Positions 1 to 9,284 of a stretch of 64,000 nt of DNA are shown piece by piece. The stretch is from Nocardia terrae (GTDB taxonomy: Bacteria; Actinomycetota; Actinomycetes; Mycobacteriales; Mycobacteriaceae). The position numbers were made by a program, and so were the translations under genes. The notes below the pieces were generated by a model. That model did no database searches and was not told the origin of the DNA. It was given only the letters and a program-made list of their open reading frames with translations. The first letter of the stretch is position 1. The number at the start of each line of letters is the position of its first letter. The stretch is from positions 434,001-498,000 of the forward strand of contig NZ_WRPP01000005.1 in NCBI RefSeq assembly GCF_009760405.1. Reading direction: 5' to 3'.

Positions 1-1073
1 ACAGGTTTCACAACGCTGCCTCGAAGGACGGCCTTTTCCGCTTCACCGATCTCCCCTAGTGAATAGGTCTTGATGAAATCGGTGAACGGGAATTCGCCGC
101 GCTGCCATAGATCGATCAGTCTCGGGATGAAGAGGTGCGGGACGGCGTCACCTTCCACGATTCCCTTGACCGTACGGCCCATTGCCAGCTGCACCGGGTT
201 GATGCTGAGGTCACCTCGCTGCACACCGAGCAATCCGCACACGCCCAGCGGACTGAGAGCATCGATCGCGGTACCGATCACCGCAGGAATACCGGTGGTG
301 TCGAGGGCGTAGTCAGCTCCCGCGGTGGCTTGGCGAAGCTGCTTGGGGAGACTGTCGATAATGCCGTCGAACGTATGCGTCGCACCGTATTTCGCCGCGA
401 GCTCGAGGCGGTCGGGATTGAGATCGACAGCGACGATGGTGCTGGCACCGGCGACGCGGGCCGCCATGATTGCGGCCAATCCGACCGCACCCGCACCAAA
501 GATCATGATGCTCGATCCGGCCTGGACATCCAGCGAGTTCAGAACCGCACCGGCTCCGGTCTGGAAGCCGCACCCGAGCGGGCCCAGCAGCTCGAGGGGA
601 AGCGCGCTGTCGACTTTCACCGCATTGGCAGCGGTGACGACCGCATGCGTGGCGAACGCCGATTGTCCGAACCACCGGGTCGAAACCTGTTCCCCCGCAA
701 TATCCCTCGCATTCGTGGAGCCATCGACGCGGCGGCCGGACAGGTTGCGCGCGAAGAACGTCGTGCAATAGGAGGGACGCCCCGCTCCGCAGCTGCGGCA
801 TTCTCCGCACGAGTCGAACGACAACACCACATGGTCCCCGATCGCCAGGTCGGTGACACCGGGCCCGACGGCTTCGACTACGCCCGAACCCTCATGACCG
901 CAGACGATCGGCAACGGAATGTCTTTCGCCGCCCGCGGCAGCAGATCGGTGTGGCACAACCCCGCGCCCGCGATCCGGACGCACACCTCGCCGACGTCGG
1001 GTTCGTCGAGTGTCAGCTCCTCGATCGTGTAGCCACCGCGCCGATCTCGCAGTACTGCCGCCAGTGCCCGCAT
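1..1073 (-). CDS. Zinc-dependent alcohol dehydrogenase, 3' end cut by the window edge
   Basis: Medium-chain NAD(P)-dependent alcohol dehydrogenase, probably oxidising a primary or aryl/allylic alcohol to the aldehyde. The frame from the ATG at 1073 is open to base 1 (357 residues), so only the last few residues lie outside. Visible are GLCHTD and GHEG (catalytic zinc Cys and His), the structural-zinc cysteines in CGECRSCGAGRPSYC, LGCGFQTG (third catalytic ligand) and the Rossmann motif GAGAVG. The resemblance is to benzyl-alcohol-dehydrogenase-like enzymes. Its ATG overlaps the stop of the CoA-transferase gene (TGATG), so the two are translationally coupled. The family is certain, the substrate is not. 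Confidence 0.9.
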   Translation of the reverse strand, partial: MRALAAVLRDRRGGYTIEELTLDEPDVGEVCVRIAGAGLCHTDLLPRAAKDIPLPIVCGHEGSGVVEAVGPGVTDLAIGDHVVLSFDSCGECRSCGAGRPSYCTTFFARNLSGRRVDGSTNARDIAGEQVSTRWFGQSAFATHAVVTAANAVKVDSALPLELLGPLGCGFQTGAGAVLNSLDVQAGSSIMIFGAGAVGLAAIMAARVAGASTIVAVDLNPDRLELAAKYGATHTFDGIIDSLPKQLRQATAGADYALDTTGIPAVIGTAIDALSPLGVCGLLGVQRGDLSINPVQLAMGRTVKGIVEGDAVPHLFIPRLIDLWQRGEFPFTDFIKTYSLGEIGEAEKAVLRGSVVKP

Positions 1074-2284
1074 CAGTGCGCCGCCGCTCGGACGAGGAAT
1101 TCTTCGTTGTGCTCGCCGACCTCGGGCGGAGGTGTGGCACCGGCCGCCTCGAAGCTGGAATACCGTGCGGGAGTGCGGATCACCTTTACCTCACGCTCCC
1201 CATCTCCCACTGTCACAGCGAGCTCGTTCTCGTCGAACAACGGCGTCGCCACGACCTGTTTCCAGTTGTAGGCCAAGGTCGCCATGAGTCCGGCGTCGTG
1301 GAGCAGGCCGACCCACTCCGCGGCGGTGCGCTTCGCCAGTGCGACTTCGAGTTCGGTCTTCAACTCCTCGAAATTGATCGAGCGCAGCCGCTGATCGGCG
1401 AATCGTTCATCGCCGGCCAGATCGGGCCGATCGATCACCTCGCACAGTTTGGTCCAGTGCTTGGGGATGTAGGCGCTCAGCACCAGGAAGCCATCCGCGG
1501 CGCGGAAGGCCTCCGACGGCTGCGTGGCGAAAGCTACTTGCTTACGCGGTTTTCCATCCGTATCGGGGCGCGGCCGGGGCGGCAGCGCCGCGGCGTCGGC
1601 AGCCGCAGGCTGCTTGTTCAGGTGCAAGGTCAGCTGGTTGGCCTGCAGACTGATGGCAACGTCGTACATCGCCACCTTCACCACGTCCGCGACACCGTGA
1701 CGCTCCCGGTTCAACAGCGCAGCCAAGACCGCCTGGGCGAGCACATGCCCACTGGCTCCGTCCACGAGTTGGAACGGCACGATCTGCGGGCCGCCATCAG
1801 GCCGCCGCAGTCCGGTGGTCATCCCGGATTCGGCCTGCACCATGAGATCCAGACCGGGCCTGGCACTGTGCTGCCCATTGCCGCCATAGGCCGACAGGCG
1901 CGCGTACACCAGACCGCGGTTTCGTGACTGCAGCTCGTCGGGACCCAGTCCCAGCTTCTCCATCACCCCCGGCCGAAATGCCTCGAGCACCACGTCGGCG
2001 GTGTCGGCGAGCGCCAGGACGGCCTGTTTGCCTTCGTCGGTGCCGAGGTCGACCATGATCGACTTCTTGCCGCGGTTATTGGGCAGAAAGTAGGTTGCCA
2101 GCGGCTTGCGTCCGGGCAGTAGCGAGGTGATCCGGCGCGCCGCCTCGCCGCCCGGCGCTTCGATCTTGATCACCTCGGCGCCCAGGTCCACCAGCACCTG
2201 CCCCGCGAGCGGTCCGGCAACGTTCTGGGTGAAATCGAGAACCCGGAAGCCGTCGAGAGGGCGGGGGGAATCGGTGCTCGCCAT
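1073..2284 (-). CDS. CaiB/BaiF-type (class III) CoA-transferase
   Basis: Class III CoA-transferases move CoA between carboxylic acids; members also include alpha-methylacyl-CoA racemases. The 403-residue protein has the family N-terminus (LDFTQNVAGPLAGQVLVDLG, VIKIEAPGG) and the PGLDLMVQAESGM stretch, where the aspartate is the likely acyl acceptor. I chose the ATG at 2284 because AAAGGTGG lies just upstream; an ATG at 2305 is possible but would overlap the operator. It is the first gene of a two-gene operon with the alcohol dehydrogenase, divergent from the enoyl-CoA hydratase. A role in activating a branched or terpenoid acid in the same pathway is inference. Confidence 0.88.
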   Translation of the reverse strand: MASTDSPRPLDGFRVLDFTQNVAGPLAGQVLVDLGAEVIKIEAPGGEAARRITSLLPGRKPLATYFLPNNRGKKSIMVDLGTDEGKQAVLALADTADVVLEAFRPGVMEKLGLGPDELQSRNRGLVYARLSAYGGNGQHSARPGLDLMVQAESGMTTGLRRPDGGPQIVPFQLVDGASGHVLAQAVLAALLNRERHGVADVVKVAMYDVAISLQANQLTLHLNKQPAAADAAALPPRPRPDTDGKPRKQVAFATQPSEAFRAADGFLVLSAYIPKHWTKLCEVIDRPDLAGDERFADQRLRSINFEELKTELEVALAKRTAAEWVGLLHDAGLMATLAYNWKQVVATPLFDENELAVTVGDGEREVKVIRTPARYSSFEAAGATPPPEVGEHNEEFLVRAAAH

Positions 2285-2299
2285 TGGGCCACCTTTCAA

Positions 2300-2343
2300 T
2301 AACATAGTCTATGGTGTTGTACGACCATAACCCTCACTATGGT
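2300..2343. promoter_or_regulatory. Divergent promoter with two TetR-type operators
   Basis: Between the CoA-transferase and the hydratase genes lie TAACATAGTCTATGGTGT (2300-2317) and the inverted repeat ACCATA-N8-TATGGT (2324-2343). Both match the site in front of the TetR and aldehyde dehydrogenase genes at 4977-4998: the first 17 of 18 bases, the second with identical arms and spacing. This marks both divergent units as probable targets of the TetR encoded at 4375-4953. Confidence 0.7.
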
Positions 2344-2376
2344 CTGAAGTCCAGGGCCCACGAAAGGACCGCTCCC

Positions 2377-3168
2377 ATGACGGCAGCAGCACCGGCCGCA
2401 GTGATCGAACGCCGCGGCGCCATCGCCCTCATCACCCTCAACCGCCCGGATGTCCTCAACGCTGTGAACAGCGAGCTGTCCATGGCCGTGGGCACGGCAC
2501 TTCAGGAGTTCAACAACGATCCCGACCTCCGTGTCGCGGTGATCACCGGGGCTGGACGCGCCTTCTGCGCGGGAGCAGACCTACGGGCATTAGCGGCCGG
2601 CGAGCGAATCCACGCGGAGGGCCACGACGAGTGGGGATTCGCCGGGCTCGTCAAACATTTCGTCGACAAGCCGGTTATCGCCGCCGTCAACGGCTTCGCA
2701 CTCGGCGGCGGTACCGAGATCCTGCTCGCCTGCGATCTCGCGGTGATTGCCGAGGACACGAAACTGGGCTTGCCGGAAGTAAAGCGTGGCCTGGCCGCAG
2801 CCGCGGGAGGTCTGCTGCGCCTGCCTCGCCAGATCCCGCTCAAGTTGGCGCTCGAGGTCGCGCTCACCGGAGAACCGATCGACGCAGCGACGGCCGCACG
2901 ATGGGGACTGGTCAACCGTGTCGCACCCGCCGATCAGGTGGTCGAGGTCGCATTGGAGCTCGCACGAAAGATTGCCGCCAACGCCCCGCTCGCGGTACAT
3001 GCCAGCAAACGCGTCGTGCATCGCGCCTCCAATTTCGGCAGCGACTGGAGCGATGAGCTCTGGGAAATGAATGCCGACGAGCTTCGAACCGTGTTCCGCA
3101 GCGAGGACGCCAAGGAAGGCCCGCGCGCCTTCGCCGAGAAGCGCGCGCCCCGCTGGCAGGGCAGATAA
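2377..3168 (+). CDS. Enoyl-CoA hydratase/isomerase family protein
   Basis: Crotonase-fold enzyme of 263 residues that probably hydrates an enoyl-CoA during side-chain or fatty acid beta-oxidation. It shows the oxyanion-hole motif FCAGADL, the NGFALGGGTEILLACD block and PEVKRG, which carry the two active-site glutamates of hydratases. The ATG at 2377 has GAAAGGA upstream; an in-frame start at 2311 would run through the operator and is rejected. It is followed 36 bases later by the acyl-CoA dehydrogenase gene, likely on one transcript. Confidence 0.9.
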   Translation: MTAAAPAAVIERRGAIALITLNRPDVLNAVNSELSMAVGTALQEFNNDPDLRVAVITGAGRAFCAGADLRALAAGERIHAEGHDEWGFAGLVKHFVDKPVIAAVNGFALGGGTEILLACDLAVIAEDTKLGLPEVKRGLAAAAGGLLRLPRQIPLKLALEVALTGEPIDAATAARWGLVNRVAPADQVVEVALELARKIAANAPLAVHASKRVVHRASNFGSDWSDELWEMNADELRTVFRSEDAKEGPRAFAEKRAPRWQGR

Positions 3169-3204
3169 GCCACCGAACAATCAGCAAAGAAAGTTGGAAT
3201 TACC

Positions 3205-4350
3205 GTGCAGCGCACACTTTTCGAGCCGGAGCACGACTTGTTTCGGGAATCCTTCCGCGGCTTCCTCGCCCAGCATGTCGCTCCACATCACGACCGCTGG
3301 GAGCAGCAGCACATCGTCGACCGCGACGTCTGGATCGAGGCCGGCAAACAGGGGTTCCTCGGAACGGCGGTTCCCGAAACCTATGGCGGCGGTGGCGTAA
3401 AGGACTTTCGCTACAACGCGATCATCGCCGAAGAGCTGGCCAATGGCGGATACAGCGGCCTGTCGTTCCCGCTGCACAACGACATCGTCGCCCCCTATCT
3501 GATGGAACTCGCCAATGACGAGCAGAAGCGGCGATGGCTGCCCGGCTTCTGCAGCGGTGAGATCATCACCGCCATCGCGATGACCGAGCCCGGCACCGGT
3601 TCGGACCTGCAGGGCATCAAGACTCGTGCCGTGCTCGACGGCGACCACTGGATACTCAACGGCGCCAAGACATTCATCACCAGCGGCATCAACTCCGACC
3701 TGATTCTGGTTGTCGCGCAAACCGATCCGGGCAAGGGATCGCGGAGCTTCAGCATCCTCGTCGTCGAACGAGATATGCCGGGATTCGAACGCGGCCGTCA
3801 CCTCGACAAGATCGGCATGCCCGCGCAGGACACCGCCGAGCTGGTCTTCACCGACGTCCGCGTTCCCGCCGCCAACCTGCTCGGCGAGCGCGGCAAGGGC
3901 TTCCACTACCTGATGCAGAACCTGCCACAGGAGCGACTGTCGATCGCAGTCACGGCCGCGGCGTCGATGGAATCCTGCCTGGCCACCACGGTGGAGTACG
4001 TGCGCAACCGGCACGCCTTCGGGCAACCCATCGGAGCATTGCAGAACAGCCGCTTCGTCCTGGCCGACCTCGCGACCGAGACGATGGCGGTACGGGTGCT
4101 CGTCGATCGATTCATCGCCGAACTCAACGCGGGTCACCTGACCGCCGAGGAAGCCGCGATGGCCAAGTTGTATGCCACCGAGGCCCAGGTTCGGCTGATC
4201 GATCGTTGCCTGCAGCTGCACGGCGGCTACGGCTACATGCGTGAGTACAGCGTCGCCAAGGCGTTCCTGGACTCACGCATCCAGACCATCTATGGCGGCA
4301 CGAGCGAAATCATGCGCGAAATCATCGGCCGCTCAATGCGATTGGGATAG
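3205..4350 (+). CDS. Acyl-CoA dehydrogenase (long-chain/isovaleryl type)
   Basis: FAD-dependent acyl-CoA dehydrogenase, 381 residues, catalysing alpha,beta-desaturation of an acyl-CoA. It begins with GTG. Family signatures are AIAMTEPGTGSDLQGI (substrate/FAD loop), RNRHAFGQPI and LHGGYGYMREY. The C-terminal motif is YGGTSEI rather than YEGT, so the catalytic base is not at the short/medium-chain position. E243 in LPQERLSIA sits where long-chain and isovaleryl-CoA dehydrogenases carry it. It works with the upstream hydratase; the substrate is unknown. Confidence 0.92.
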   Translation: MQRTLFEPEHDLFRESFRGFLAQHVAPHHDRWEQQHIVDRDVWIEAGKQGFLGTAVPETYGGGGVKDFRYNAIIAEELANGGYSGLSFPLHNDIVAPYLMELANDEQKRRWLPGFCSGEIITAIAMTEPGTGSDLQGIKTRAVLDGDHWILNGAKTFITSGINSDLILVVAQTDPGKGSRSFSILVVERDMPGFERGRHLDKIGMPAQDTAELVFTDVRVPAANLLGERGKGFHYLMQNLPQERLSIAVTAAASMESCLATTVEYVRNRHAFGQPIGALQNSRFVLADLATETMAVRVLVDRFIAELNAGHLTAEEAAMAKLYATEAQVRLIDRCLQLHGGYGYMREYSVAKAFLDSRIQTIYGGTSEIMREIIGRSMRLG

Positions 4351-4374
4351 CAGTCGCGTGCGCGAGCGGCGCCG

Positions 4375-4953
4375 TCAGGCCCGTTCGCGCACGACGATGT
4401 GCGAATTGACCAGCCGGATATATTCGTCGAGCAGCACACTGAGATCGTCGTGATGCCCGGCGGCCGAAAGCTGCTGGTAGCCAACCAGCATCGCCATGCC
4501 CAGCGAAGTCAGCGACTTCGCGAGCTCGGCATCGTCGACGACGCCCGCGATTGCCTTCTGGACCGTTTTCCGGCGGGCGTCGTCGACACGCCGCTGCACG
4601 TCACGGACGTAGTCGTCATTGGCACCCCAAGCCCGGATAGCCGCTTCCGCCTCGTGATGCAGGCCGAGAGTCAGGTCGCGCAGCTTCTGCAGATCGGCTT
4701 CGGGCGTCGACTTCCCGAATTCCATGTCCCGTAACAGCACCACCTGCCGGTTCGCCCAGAACTCGAGCAGCGCGTTGACAAAGCCCTGGTAGCTCCCGAA
4801 GTGGTGATAGAACGAGCCGCTGGTTACCCCGAACTCCTTCACCAGCACGCCGATGTTGAGTCCCTTGAAACCCGTCCTGGCCAGGATCTCGAGCCCGAGC
4901 TCGAAGTACTGGTCCTTGTTCACTACTCGTGACATGTACACACCGTAGCCCAT
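4375..4953 (-). CDS. TetR-family regulator of the catabolic cassette
   Basis: 192-residue TetR-type repressor. The N-terminal helix-turn-helix ends in GVTSGSFYHHFGS; the C-terminal half is the ligand-binding domain. The start at 4953 is preferred because AAAGGGGG lies about 8 bases upstream; an in-frame ATG at 4986 lies inside the operator. It is divergent from the aldehyde dehydrogenase gene, and its upstream site recurs twice at 2300-2343. It probably represses its own gene and the divergent operons until a pathway intermediate, perhaps an acyl-CoA, binds. Confidence 0.88.
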   Translation of the reverse strand: MGYGVYMSRVVNKDQYFELGLEILARTGFKGLNIGVLVKEFGVTSGSFYHHFGSYQGFVNALLEFWANRQVVLLRDMEFGKSTPEADLQKLRDLTLGLHHEAEAAIRAWGANDDYVRDVQRRVDDARRKTVQKAIAGVVDDAELAKSLTSLGMAMLVGYQQLSAAGHHDDLSVLLDEYIRLVNSHIVVRERA

Positions 4954-4976
4954 CTTATTGTTCCCCCTTTCCACGG

Positions 4977-4998
4977 ACCATAACATGGTCTATGGTGT
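4977..4998. promoter_or_regulatory. TetR operator ACCATA-N8-TATGGT
   Basis: Inverted repeat with 6-base arms at 4977-4982 and 4991-4996 around ACATGGTC. It lies between the divergent tetR and aldehyde dehydrogenase starts and ends 7 bases before the ATG at 5004. Arms and spacer length equal those at 2324-2343. Confidence 0.7.
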
Positions 4999-5003
4999 GT
5001 TGC

Positions 5004-6449
5004 ATGGAATACGTCTACGGCAGACTGTTCATTGACGGAGAGTGGGTGACACCGGCATCCGACCGGGTCATCGACGTCATTTCGGCGCACTCCGAGCAAC
5101 AGATCGGCCAAGTGCCCGCCGGTACACCCGACGACATCGATGCCGCTGTCACCGCCGCTCGCAACGCCTTCGAGGATCCGGCGGGCTGGGCACATTGGAC
5201 AGCACCACAGCGCGCCGTCATCCTCAATCGTTTCGCCGACGAAATCGAAAGCCGCCGTGATGAATTCGCGCGGCGGGTCAGCCTTCAGAACGGGATGCCC
5301 ATCACCATCGCGCGGCGCACCGAGGCTGCGGCACCGGCCGCCCTGCTGCGCTACTACGCCGAGCTGATCACGCAACACTCCACCGAGGAGCGGCGGCCAT
5401 CGCTGCTGTCGGGAACCACGGTCGTTCGCCGGGAACCGATCGGTGTCGTCGCCGCGATCGTGCCGTGGAACTTCCCGCAATGCCTGACCTTCTTCAAGCT
5501 CGCCCCCGCGCTGGCCGCAGGATGCGCGGTCGTGGTCAAGCCGGCACCCGAGACCGTCCTCGACGCGTTCCTCGTTGCCGAAGCTGCTGCGGCAGCAGGT
5601 CTCCCCGCGGGCATCCTCAACATCGTCACCGGTGGGGGCGAGGTCGGTGCGCACCTGGTGACACACCCTGGCGTCGACAAGGTCGCTTTCACCGGGTCGA
5701 CCGCGGCAGGGAAGGCGATCGCCGAACAGTGCGCACGCCTGATGCGGCCGGCCACCCTCGAACTCGGCGGCAAGTCCGCTGGCATCATCCTCGAGGATTT
5801 CGACCTTTCCCGCGCGACGCAGGCGCTTTTCGGTGCGACGCTGCTCAACCAGGGACAGACCTGCTATCTGAGTACGCGAATCTTCGCTCCTCACAACAGG
5901 TACGACGAGGTCGTCGATGCGTTCACCGCGTTGGCCGCCAACCTGCCGATCGGTGACCCGCTCGACCGTTCCACGGTGATCGGCCCCCTTGCGACCCGGC
6001 GCCAACGCGACACCGTGGAGAGCTATATCGCCAAGGGCGTTGCCGAGGGCGGCCGCATCACCACTGGCGGTGGACGCCCTGCGGGACTGCCGCACGGCTG
6101 GTACGTCGAGCCGACGATCTTCGCCGACGTCGACAACTCCGCCACGATCGCCCAGGAGGAGATCTTCGGCCCGGTGCTCAGCATCATTCGTTACCGCGAC
6201 ATCGACGACGCGATCACGCAGGCAAACGATTCGGCATACGGACTCGGCGGAACGGTATGGACCGCCGACGCCGACCGCGGACTCGAGGTCGCACGGCGAA
6301 TCCATTCCGGCAGCGTCGGAATCAACGGGTTCGCGCTCGACCACGGGGCGCCCTTCGGCGGCGTCAAGAACAGCGGCATAGGACGCGAACTCGGCCCGGA
6401 GGGCCTGGCCGCCTACCAGCAGCTGAAGTCCATCTATCTACCCGCGTAA
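5004..6449 (+). CDS. NAD(P)-dependent aldehyde dehydrogenase
   Basis: Aldehyde dehydrogenase superfamily, 481 residues, oxidising an aldehyde to the acid. It contains IVPWNFPQ, the cofactor-binding FTGSTAAGKAI, catalytic glutamate in LELGGKSAG and catalytic cysteine in NQGQTCYLSTR. I start at ATG 5004 (MEYVYGRL), where similarity to the family begins; further upstream ATGs fall in the operator. There is no clear ribosome-binding site, so the message may be leaderless or nearly so. It heads the run ALDH, P450, ALDH, GMC, ligase and plausibly follows the P450 or alcohol dehydrogenase step. Confidence 0.92.
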   Translation: MEYVYGRLFIDGEWVTPASDRVIDVISAHSEQQIGQVPAGTPDDIDAAVTAARNAFEDPAGWAHWTAPQRAVILNRFADEIESRRDEFARRVSLQNGMPITIARRTEAAAPAALLRYYAELITQHSTEERRPSLLSGTTVVRREPIGVVAAIVPWNFPQCLTFFKLAPALAAGCAVVVKPAPETVLDAFLVAEAAAAAGLPAGILNIVTGGGEVGAHLVTHPGVDKVAFTGSTAAGKAIAEQCARLMRPATLELGGKSAGIILEDFDLSRATQALFGATLLNQGQTCYLSTRIFAPHNRYDEVVDAFTALAANLPIGDPLDRSTVIGPLATRRQRDTVESYIAKGVAEGGRITTGGGRPAGLPHGWYVEPTIFADVDNSATIAQEEIFGPVLSIIRYRDIDDAITQANDSAYGLGGTVWTADADRGLEVARRIHSGSVGINGFALDHGAPFGGVKNSGIGRELGPEGLAAYQQLKSIYLPA

Positions 6450-6469
6450 TCGCAGTCTCGGAGACGCAC

Positions 6470-7732
6470 ATGACCACCACCGAATGCAAACGTCCCTTCC
6501 ATCCCATCGAGCTGTCCTCGAAATCGTTCTGGGCCAAGACCGCTCAGGAACGCGAACTGTCCTTCGCGGTCCTGCGTGAACACTCGCCGGTCAGCTGGCA
6601 ACCCCAGGTCGAAGATCCGTGGATGCCGGAGGATATCCCCGGCTACTGGGCCATCGTGCGCCACCGCGACATCGTCGAGGTCAGTCGCCGCAACGATGTC
6701 TTCATCTCGGGCGAAGGCGTCACTTTCGAAAATCTGCCGCCCGACGTGCTGCGCGGCTCTCAGTCCATCCTGGCCATGGATCCGCCCGATCACACGAAGA
6801 TCCGCAAGCTGATCAGCGCCGCGTTCACCCCCAAGCAGGTGCAGCGGATCGAAGACCAGATCAAAGCGAATGCTCGCGCCATCGTCGATGGAATCGCCAA
6901 GACGGGTGAGGCCGAGGTTGTTTCACAGATCTCGGCGATCCTGCCCATGCTGACCGTCTGCGACATGATCGGCATCGACCGCAGCGAGCAGCCCCAGGTC
7001 GCTCACGCCGCCGAGATCATCACCGGGTGGAACGACCCCGAGGTCCGCGGCGGCCGTGATCGTGCCGAGGCGCTGGCCGAGGTCGGCTGGTACCTGACCA
7101 AACTCGGCCGTCGTATCGCCAAGGAACGCCGTCAGGAGCCGACCGGCGACCTGATGTCGGCGCTGGTCAACGCCGAGGTCGACGGGCAGCGACTCAACGA
7201 TGTCGAGCTGTCGTCGTTCTTCACGCTGCTCTGCGTCGCGGGCACCGACACCACCCGGCAAACGGCGACCCACACGATCAAGGCTCTCACCGATTTTCCC
7301 GAGCAGCGCGCCTGGCTGCTCGAGGACTTCGACGGCCGGATCAAGACCGCCACCGAGGAGATGGTGCGCTGGGCATCCCCCGTCATGACCTTCAAACGGA
7401 CCTGCGTGCAGGACTACGAACTGGCCGGCCAGCGCATCCGGGCGGGCGAGAAGGTCGTCATGTTCTACCCGTCGGGCAACTGGGACACGACCGTCTTCAC
7501 CGATCCTCACGTGTTCGACCTGTCTCGTGACCCGAATCCGCACGTCGGATTCGGCGGCGGCGGAACGCATTTCTGCCTCGGCAATCAGGTGGCCAAGAGC
7601 CAGCTGCGGGCACTGTTCCGTGAACTGCTCACCCGCATATCGGATTTCCGGGCGGGTGAACCACAGATGCTCGCGGGCAACCTCATTCACGGCATCAAGT
7701 CGATGCCGATCACCTTCACCCCCGAGCAGTGA
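6470..7732 (+). CDS. Cytochrome P450 (CYP124/CYP125/CYP142-like)
   Basis: Soluble bacterial P450 of 420 residues. It has the I-helix AGTDTTRQ, the K-helix ExxR (EEMVR) and the heme loop FGGGGTHFCLG with ligand Cys369. The heme loop resembles actinobacterial CYP124/125/142 enzymes that hydroxylate terminal carbons of sterols and methyl-branched lipids; this assignment is by motif only. Start ATG 6470. No ferredoxin gene is adjacent, so electrons must come from elsewhere. With flanking aldehyde dehydrogenases it could take a methyl group to a carboxylate. Confidence 0.92.
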   Translation: MTTTECKRPFHPIELSSKSFWAKTAQERELSFAVLREHSPVSWQPQVEDPWMPEDIPGYWAIVRHRDIVEVSRRNDVFISGEGVTFENLPPDVLRGSQSILAMDPPDHTKIRKLISAAFTPKQVQRIEDQIKANARAIVDGIAKTGEAEVVSQISAILPMLTVCDMIGIDRSEQPQVAHAAEIITGWNDPEVRGGRDRAEALAEVGWYLTKLGRRIAKERRQEPTGDLMSALVNAEVDGQRLNDVELSSFFTLLCVAGTDTTRQTATHTIKALTDFPEQRAWLLEDFDGRIKTATEEMVRWASPVMTFKRTCVQDYELAGQRIRAGEKVVMFYPSGNWDTTVFTDPHVFDLSRDPNPHVGFGGGGTHFCLGNQVAKSQLRALFRELLTRISDFRAGEPQMLAGNLIHGIKSMPITFTPEQ

Positions 7733-7745
7733 GACGAGGGACGAC

Positions 7746-9284
7746 ATGAGCCCGCTGGCACGGACCCTGACCGATAGACTCACCGGATACCTCTGGGGTA
7801 CCGGCCCGGAGACCACGACCACCCATCCCGTCACCGGCGGACCCCTGGCGACCCTGCGTCAATCGACCGGCGCGGATGTCGTCGTCGCCTTCGAACGCGC
7901 CGCCAAAGCACAACTGGCCTGGGCGAATCTGAGCCCACGCGAGCGCGCGAAACCGTTCCTCGCGCTGCACGATCTGGTCCTGGGAAATCCGGAGCTGATC
8001 GACGTCATCCAGGCCGAGACCGGGAAATCGCGGAACAGCGCCCTCGAAGAGACCCTCGACATCGCCGGTGTCGCGTTGTATTACGGTCGGCACGCCCCGA
8101 AGTTTCTCGCACCGCGCCGACGCGCCGGTGCCATCCCGGTCGCCACTCAGACGCGGGAGCTGCGCCAGCCCAAGGGCGTCGTCGGGATCATCTCGCCCTG
8201 GAATTACCCGCTGTCGCTGGGCGCCGGTGACGCTATTCCGGCACTGATGGCGGGCAATGCCGTTGTCCACAAACCGGATACCCAGACGACGCTCACCGCG
8301 CTCTACGCCCGTGAGCTCCTGATCCGGGCTGGGCTACCCGAGGACCTGTGGCAGATTGTCGTGGGCGAACCCGACGCGGTCGGCGACCAGATGATCGCGA
8401 GTGCGGACCACATCTGCTTCACCGGGTCGACCGGCGCGGGTCGGGCCATCGCGCAGGCGGCGGCCGCCCGCCTGATCGGCTGCACCCTCGAGCTCGGCGG
8501 CAAGAACCCGATGCTCATCCTCGGCGATGCGGACATCACCAAGGCCGTCAAAGGTGCTGTGCGCGCGTGCTTCTCGACGACCGGGCAGCTGTGTCTGTCG
8601 ACCGAGCGCCTCTATGTCGCCGACAGCATCTACGACGCCTTCATGGCCGAGTTCGTCCAGAACACCCGCAAGCTCGTCGCCGGGAGCGGACCGGCGTTCG
8701 ATTACGACATCGGAACTCTCTCCCTGCCAAGGCAATTCGATCGTGTCGTGGAGCATGTCTCGGATGCCCGCGCCAAAGGCGCTCAGGTTCTGTCCGGCGG
8801 GCAACCGCGCCCCGATCTCGGCCCCTGGTTCTACGAGCCGACGGTGTTGACAGACGTCACCCCGGAGATGACGGTCTACCGCACCGAGACCTTCGGCCCG
8901 GTGGTGTCGGTCTATCGATTCCGTGACGAGGACGAGGCCGTCTCGATGGCCAATGACTCCGAGTACGGCCTCAATGCCAGCATCTGGACCCGCGATGTGG
9001 GCCGCGGCCGCCGCCTGGCGTCGCGAATCCGTTGTGGCACAGTCAATATCAACGAGGGCTACGGTTCCGCGTATGCCTCCAACGATGCCCCCATGGGCGG
9101 CATGAAGGCGTCCGGACAGGGCCGTCGACACGGTGAGCACGGCCTCCTCGAGTACACCGAACTGCAAACCGTCGGCAGCCAGCACCTCATCGGTTTCGAT
9201 CCGCCGCCGGGCCTGAGCGTCGAACGCAACGCCCACCTGCTCATCGCCATGTACAAGCTCATGAAAATGCTGCGGATCAAATGA
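7746..9284 (+). CDS. Aldehyde dehydrogenase (succinate-semialdehyde-dehydrogenase-like)
   Basis: Second aldehyde dehydrogenase of the operon, 512 residues, with ISPWNYP, FTGSTGAGRAI, LELGGKNPM (catalytic Glu) and STTGQLCLSTERL (catalytic Cys). The C-terminus continues past the usual fold with a basic, hydrophobic tail (LLIAMYKLMKMLRIK) that could associate with membrane. It starts 13 bases after the P450 stop and its own stop overlaps the GMC gene by ATGA. Two different aldehyde dehydrogenases in one cassette suggest two oxidation steps or a long-chain aldehyde. Confidence 0.9.
   Translation: MSPLARTLTDRLTGYLWGTGPETTTTHPVTGGPLATLRQSTGADVVVAFERAAKAQLAWANLSPRERAKPFLALHDLVLGNPELIDVIQAETGKSRNSALEETLDIAGVALYYGRHAPKFLAPRRRAGAIPVATQTRELRQPKGVVGIISPWNYPLSLGAGDAIPALMAGNAVVHKPDTQTTLTALYARELLIRAGLPEDLWQIVVGEPDAVGDQMIASADHICFTGSTGAGRAIAQAAAARLIGCTLELGGKNPMLILGDADITKAVKGAVRACFSTTGQLCLSTERLYVADSIYDAFMAEFVQNTRKLVAGSGPAFDYDIGTLSLPRQFDRVVEHVSDARAKGAQVLSGGQPRPDLGPWFYEPTVLTDVTPEMTVYRTETFGPVVSVYRFRDEDEAVSMANDSEYGLNASIWTRDVGRGRRLASRIRCGTVNINEGYGSAYASNDAPMGGMKASGQGRRHGEHGLLEYTELQTVGSQHLIGFDPPPGLSVERNAHLLIAMYKLMKMLRIK

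Noticed and set aside
4923..6344. 473-codon minus-strand open frame opposite the aldehyde dehydrogenase
   Set aside because: Low-complexity Arg/Gly/Asp-rich translation with no family motif; it mirrors the high-GC codon pattern of the real gene on the plus strand.
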